A stretch of 35,812 nt of DNA from Acidobacteriota bacterium (GTDB taxonomy: Bacteria; Acidobacteriota; Terriglobia; Terriglobales; Acidobacteriaceae), in the NCBI GenBank assembly GCA_021846945.1, contig JAJZVZ010000034.1, positions 1-35,812 of the forward strand, given 5' to 3'. The notes below the pieces were generated by a model. The model saw only the letters and a list, made by a program, of their open reading frames with translations. It had not been told where the DNA came from and did no database searches. The number at the start of each line of letters is the position of its first letter. The first letter of the stretch is position 1. The position numbers and the translations under genes were made by a program. Positions 32,641-35,812 of this stretch are shown piece by piece.

Positions 32641-33018
32641 TCACGCGAGCAACGGCAGCACCCGCTCCTTCACCTGCTCGGCCGTAAAGGGCTTGCGGAT
32701 ATATCCACGCGCCCCGGCCAGGATCGCCTGCTTCACATGTTCCTCGCTCGACTCAGTCGTAATCATCACCACGGGAACGCCGGGAGCCAGATTGCGGGCG
32801 CGGATCTGACGCAGAAACTCCAGCCCGTCCATCGCTGGCATATTGATGTCGGAGAGGATCAGATCCACCTGCTTCGCCTTGAGCAGTTCCAACGCCTCAG
32901 CACCATTGCCCGCTTCATGGACTGGCTGCAGGTCCAGCCCTGCCTGGCGCAGCGCACGCTCCACAATCTTGCGCATCACCGAAGAATCGTCCACGATCAG
33001 AGCTCGAATCTCGCTCAT
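32641..33018 (-). CDS. cheY: CheY-like response regulator
   Basis: A 125-residue single-domain receiver. The acidic pair Asp10/Asp11, the phosphoacceptor Asp57 (LILSDINMP), Thr87 (MITTES) and Lys109 (RKPF) are all present, so it should be phosphorylated and able to switch. It has no output domain and lies in the flagellar switch cluster next to cheX, so its target is most likely FliM/FliN at the motor. The kinase CheA is not in the window. Confidence 0.92.
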   Translation of the reverse strand: MSEIRALIVDDSSVMRKIVERALRQAGLDLQPVHEAGNGAEALELLKAKQVDLILSDINMPAMDGLEFLRQIRARNLAPGVPVVMITTESSEEHVKQAILAGARGYIRKPFTAEQVKERVLPLLA

Positions 33019-33087
33019 GCACTGGCTCCTTTGCTGGATGGTCTATCGGCCTTCGCCGCGATTCCATGAGCGGGCCCGCAACCGGCA

Positions 33088-34038
33088 TCAGAACGATCCG
33101 ATCGAACCGATCAGATCCCGAACGCCGTTCACTTCGGGCAGCGGCCCGATCTGCGGGCGCAGCCACATGCGGAGCCAGAGGCAGCCGTGGACACGGACCA
33201 GACGCGACTCGGCCGGCTTATTTTTTTCAAGCGCCCTCGAAAACGCCTGCGCTAGCGCCGCCTCTGAAACCGCCTCAATCAGTTCAGCCGGCGGAAAACC
33301 CGATTCCAGCATGCGCACGTGCGCTTCGCGAAAGTGCGCCTGCTGCACGATCCCGCTCTCGACCCGCAGCCCCGTCATTTGCTCCACGCCAAAGGCCAGC
33401 GCCGGGTCAAGGCCCTGCTCGAATCCCAGGTAAAGCAGTCTGCCCGCCGCAACGCGCAGCGGGAGCGCCCCAAATGCCTCGACAAACAGCCGCGGCATCG
33501 CAGTTGCGAGCCATTCAGGCGCGTGCTGTTCCAAAGGCAGCACCGGGCAACTCCATTGCAAAGCCAGCGCCCTGGTCACCACGGGCTCGCTGACCGCATG
33601 CTGGCGGACCAGCCACTCGCCCAGTCTGCCTTTTCCCGCCGCTTTCTGGGCCTCCAGAGCCCGGCGCAGCTGGCTCTGCGTGATCCAACCCTGTTCCAGC
33701 AGGATCAGGCCGATCGGAATGCGATGGCGATGCGCCGCGATCCGGCCCGTTCCACGTCCGGAGACCTCGCGATGCAGCGCCGCCTCCACCCTGGCTCGCG
33801 TGCACTCCGCCGAGCAGCTCCAGCCGCCCTCGAACATCGGCGTCGAACGGCTTCGCCAAAGCTGCAGCCAGCCGGAGTTGCAGCCGGGATGAGCGCAGGT
33901 GGCAAAGAGCCTCGACGGCCTCCCCGGCGAAACAGCACTGCGCCAGCCTGACGATTCCCCCAGCGACTCTTCGCTTGCAAGGCTCGCCACCGGAAGCCGT
34001 CCCTCCCGGGTACGCGGGCTTCGCTTCAGAATAGGCAT
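33088..34038 (-). CDS. Zinc-finger plus MshEN-like protein in the flagellar cluster
   Basis: A 316-residue soluble protein I cannot name. Residues 48-79 hold four cysteines (C48, C53, C75, C79; Cys-x4-Cys and Cys-x3-Cys) that may bind zinc. Residues 107-161 contain two repeated segments of the MshEN / GspE N-terminal type: IPIGLILLEQGWITQSQLRR then GRLGEWLVRQHAVSEPVVTR. A GspE_N-like alpha/beta part follows (LPLRVAAGRLLYLGFEQGLDPAL...MTGLRVE). MshEN domains of this form bind c-di-GMP in MshE. No ATPase domain is present. The ATG at 34038 overlaps the fliN end by 13 bp and has GGAGAG upstream. The C-terminal 70 residues have no recognised domain. A role in motor control is inferred from position. 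Confidence 0.75.
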   Translation of the reverse strand: MPILKRSPRTREGRLPVASLASEESLGESSGWRSAVSPGRPSRLFATCAHPGCNSGWLQLWRSRSTPMFEGGWSCSAECTRARVEAALHREVSGRGTGRIAAHRHRIPIGLILLEQGWITQSQLRRALEAQKAAGKGRLGEWLVRQHAVSEPVVTRALALQWSCPVLPLEQHAPEWLATAMPRLFVEAFGALPLRVAAGRLLYLGFEQGLDPALAFGVEQMTGLRVESGIVQQAHFREAHVRMLESGFPPAELIEAVSEAALAQAFSRALEKNKPAESRLVRVHGCLWLRMWLRPQIGPLPEVNGVRDLIGSIGSF

Positions 34039-34760
34039 CGTATGCTCTCCAGACGCTTTTTGGGTTCGGCCACCTCGCTCACGCGCAGGCCGAAGTTGCC
34101 GTTCACCAGCACCACCTCGCCGCGCGCCACAATCTTGTCGCCAATGATCAGATCCACCGGATCGGAGACGTGCCGGTCCAGTTGCACCACATCTCCCGGT
34201 CCCAGGTCGAGAATCTCCCCGAGCGGCATCTCGCGCGAGCCAAAGCGCAGTGATGCCTCCAACTCCACATCGAGCAGCAATTCCAGCCCCGGACTCAAGG
34301 CCCGTGGCGTCCGCTCCAGCTCGGACGCAAGGCTCGCACCGGATTCGGCTGCTCGCGTTTCATCGCGGACCAGGATCGTCCACGAGCGATCGCCGGAGCT
34401 TAACTGAAACGCGCGCGAAACCTCGATGCGCCCGGAAACTGCCTCGAACTTTTCCAGCCGACACTTCTTTCCTGCCGTGGCGAGAAGATCTCCGGCTGCG
34501 GCCTCGGACGTCTCACGCAACAGCTCGCCCCATCCGGCCTTCTGATCCACGCCTTCCCCCAGCAGCGGAGCCGACAGGATCGCGCCATCTAGAGAAACCG
34601 TAAACCACCCCTCCACATCCCCGGCCAGGAAGGCTGCAAAGCCAAACGAGTCCTCCCTCGGAGGCTCAGGCGGGGCCTCGGCGAACCCGGGCTCTCCAGA
34701 CAGTGCCTGAGGGAATAATGCCGCGGCCGCGATCGTCCAAGATTCCAAATAACTCTTCAT
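34026..34760 (-). CDS. fliN: Flagellar motor switch protein FliN, long form
   Basis: A 244-residue switch protein whose C-terminal 80 residues are the SpoA/FliN domain (LLDVELEASLRFGSREMPLGEILDLGPGDVVQLDRHVSDPVDLIIGDKIVARGEVVLVNGNFGLRV). FliN forms the lower ring of the C-ring with FliM. The N-terminal 150 residues are absent from short FliN proteins. They have alternating strands and one helix (GELLRETSEAAAGDLL) that recalls the CheC/FliY fold without the Glu-x2-Asn site. The ATG at 34760 overlaps the fliM stop by ATGA, indicating coupling. Confidence 0.88.
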   Translation of the reverse strand: MKSYLESWTIAAAALFPQALSGEPGFAEAPPEPPREDSFGFAAFLAGDVEGWFTVSLDGAILSAPLLGEGVDQKAGWGELLRETSEAAAGDLLATAGKKCRLEKFEAVSGRIEVSRAFQLSSGDRSWTILVRDETRAAESGASLASELERTPRALSPGLELLLDVELEASLRFGSREMPLGEILDLGPGDVVQLDRHVSDPVDLIIGDKIVARGEVVLVNGNFGLRVSEVAEPKKRLESIRCLF

Positions 34761-35722
34761 CTCTCCACCTCAACCAATGTGCGCTCCACGCGAGCTCCGC
34801 GATACGCGCCAAGCCGGATCGCCTGCGCGCTGGCGAGTACCTGGCCGCCCACGCGCAACACCGGATCGGTGCTGGCCGGCAGGCCAAGGTCAAGAACGCT
34901 TCCGGGCTCCAGAGTTTCAAGAGCGCCGGCCACCAGCCGCACCGCCGGCAGTTGCAGCGAGCCGCCGAAGCGGATCCGCCGCGCCACCGCCTCGACCCGC
35001 GCGCGCGCCTCGCCGGTGTGACGCCGCCTGCGCCCCCAATCCGAGGTCAGCCTGCGCAGGATGGTGTTGGCCACCACTGCGGGAAAGGCCAGGTTGAGTA
35101 ACCCTGAACTGTGCGGCATGCGGATTTCAAAACTCAGGCAAAGCGTCTTTTCCGCCACCGAGATCACCCGCGCCACCTGGGTCTGCATCTGGCGCCGTTC
35201 GAAGTTGAAGCTCAGGCCCACCGGCTGCCAGGCCGCCGTCAGCTCGCGGCAGATGATCTCCACCACGCTCCCCAGGATTGATTCCTCGATGTCGGTCAGC
35301 TCGCGCAACGGCCCATCCCTGCCCTCGCCGCCCAGCAGCAGGTCGATGATGGGCGGCGCCAGCCCCAGGTCCAGTTGCAGCACCGAAAGCGCTCCCAATG
35401 GCTCCAGCCGCACCGACGCCACATAGCTGATCTCGGGAATGCGCAGCAGAAAATCATTGAAGAGGATCTGCTCGGCCGAAACCAGATTGACCTGAAAGCG
35501 CGTGCGCAGCCACGCGGCCAGATTGTGCGTGAGATTGCGCGCGAACAGGTCATTGAGCAGGCTGATCGCGCGCAGCTGATCATTCGAAATCTGCCCGGCC
35601 GAGGAAAAACTGTAAGGCACGACCCGGGCCCGCACATCCGCGGCCGCCGCGGCCGAAGTCGAACTCCGCGCCGCCTCAAAGAGCGCGTCGATTTCATCCT
35701 GCTTCAGTGTCTTTTCCGCCAA
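34757..35722 (-). CDS. fliM: Flagellar motor switch protein FliM
   Basis: A 321-residue switch protein that receives CheY-P and sets rotation direction. The N-terminal CheY-binding segment is present (LKQDEIDALFEAA), followed by a linker, the CheC-like middle domain (LNDLFARNLTHNLAAWLRTRFQ, LLLGGEGRDG, LTDIEESILGSVVEIICRELTAAW) and a C-terminal SpoA domain. The TTG at 35722 is preferred because GGGAGG lies just upstream; a GTG at 35737 overlaps that ribosome site. The gene is first in the visible cluster. The 75 bp beyond it to the window edge contain no assignable gene end. Confidence 0.9.
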   Translation of the reverse strand: MAEKTLKQDEIDALFEAARSSTSAAAAADVRARVVPYSFSSAGQISNDQLRAISLLNDLFARNLTHNLAAWLRTRFQVNLVSAEQILFNDFLLRIPEISYVASVRLEPLGALSVLQLDLGLAPPIIDLLLGGEGRDGPLRELTDIEESILGSVVEIICRELTAAWQPVGLSFNFERRQMQTQVARVISVAEKTLCLSFEIRMPHSSGLLNLAFPAVVANTILRRLTSDWGRRRRHTGEARARVEAVARRIRFGGSLQLPAVRLVAGALETLEPGSVLDLGLPASTDPVLRVGGQVLASAQAIRLGAYRGARVERTLVEVER

Positions 35723-35812
35723 TTCCGTCCCTCCCACCGTTTTGCCTCGCGCGGATTCGCCTGGTCATCAGCTTTTGCCGGCTTCGCTCCGCCATACCGC
35801 GCGCCGCTGGCG

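Noticed and set aside
35738..35812. End of another flagellar gene upstream of fliM
   Set aside because: Two minus-strand frames are open for part of this stretch, but none shows a recognisable protein end, so no feature is claimed.

Overview
The window looks like chromosomal DNA of an Acidobacteriota bacterium, most likely of the Acidobacteriia (subdivision 1). The DNA is GC-rich. It carries an Acidobacteria-type VWFA-related secreted protein and the DUF1800/DUF1501 secreted pair common in this phylum, and the gene neighbourhoods are typical of free-living soil acidobacteria. The genus cannot be fixed from sequence alone. No tRNA, rRNA, insertion sequence, integrase or CRISPR array was seen. 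REGION 1 (1-16.0 kb, mostly plus strand) is a set of short housekeeping and envelope units. It opens with the tail of an ECF sigma factor translationally coupled to a zinc-finger anti-sigma protein. Next come a secreted DUF1800-DUF1501 pair, a convergent secreted S10 carboxypeptidase, and two tandem cyclophilins (one exported, one cytoplasmic). A divergent nucleotide-sugar epimerase/UDP-sugar dehydrogenase pair probably makes an acidic amino-sugar precursor. A three-gene unit encodes a membrane Fe-S oxidoreductase with EtfB and EtfA, an apparent route from acyl-CoA oxidation to the quinone pool. A HAD phosphatase, a lytic transglycosylase and an LPG-synthase-type membrane protein follow. REGION 2 (16.0-24.0 kb) holds a DUF502 membrane protein, a coiled-coil tail-anchored protein, an AT-rich intergenic segment leading into an orphan gas-vesicle GvpF/GvpL-type gene, a conserved small protein, the classical rpsO-pnp pair on the minus strand, and the VWFA-related protein with a small companion gene. 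REGION 3 (24.0-35.7 kb, all minus strand) is a flagellar and chemotaxis cluster. Its transcriptional order is fliM, fliN, a zinc-finger plus MshEN-like protein, cheY, cheX, flgF, flgG, flgA, flgH, flgI, flgJ (rod-binding domain only), flgM, flgN-like, flgK, flgL. Switch genes are followed by rod and ring genes and then the late hook-filament junction genes. A good sigma-28 promoter lies between flgJ and flgM, exactly where a late FliA-dependent flgM-flgN-flgK-flgL operon should begin. The most unusual items are: the uncharacterised zinc-finger/MshEN protein between the switch genes and cheY, a candidate c-di-GMP input to the motor; arrays of degenerate 7-bp tandem repeats in two flagellar intergenic spaces; the solitary GvpF/L gene behind an AT-rich leader; and the EMO-like Fe-S oxidoreductase linked to etfBA.
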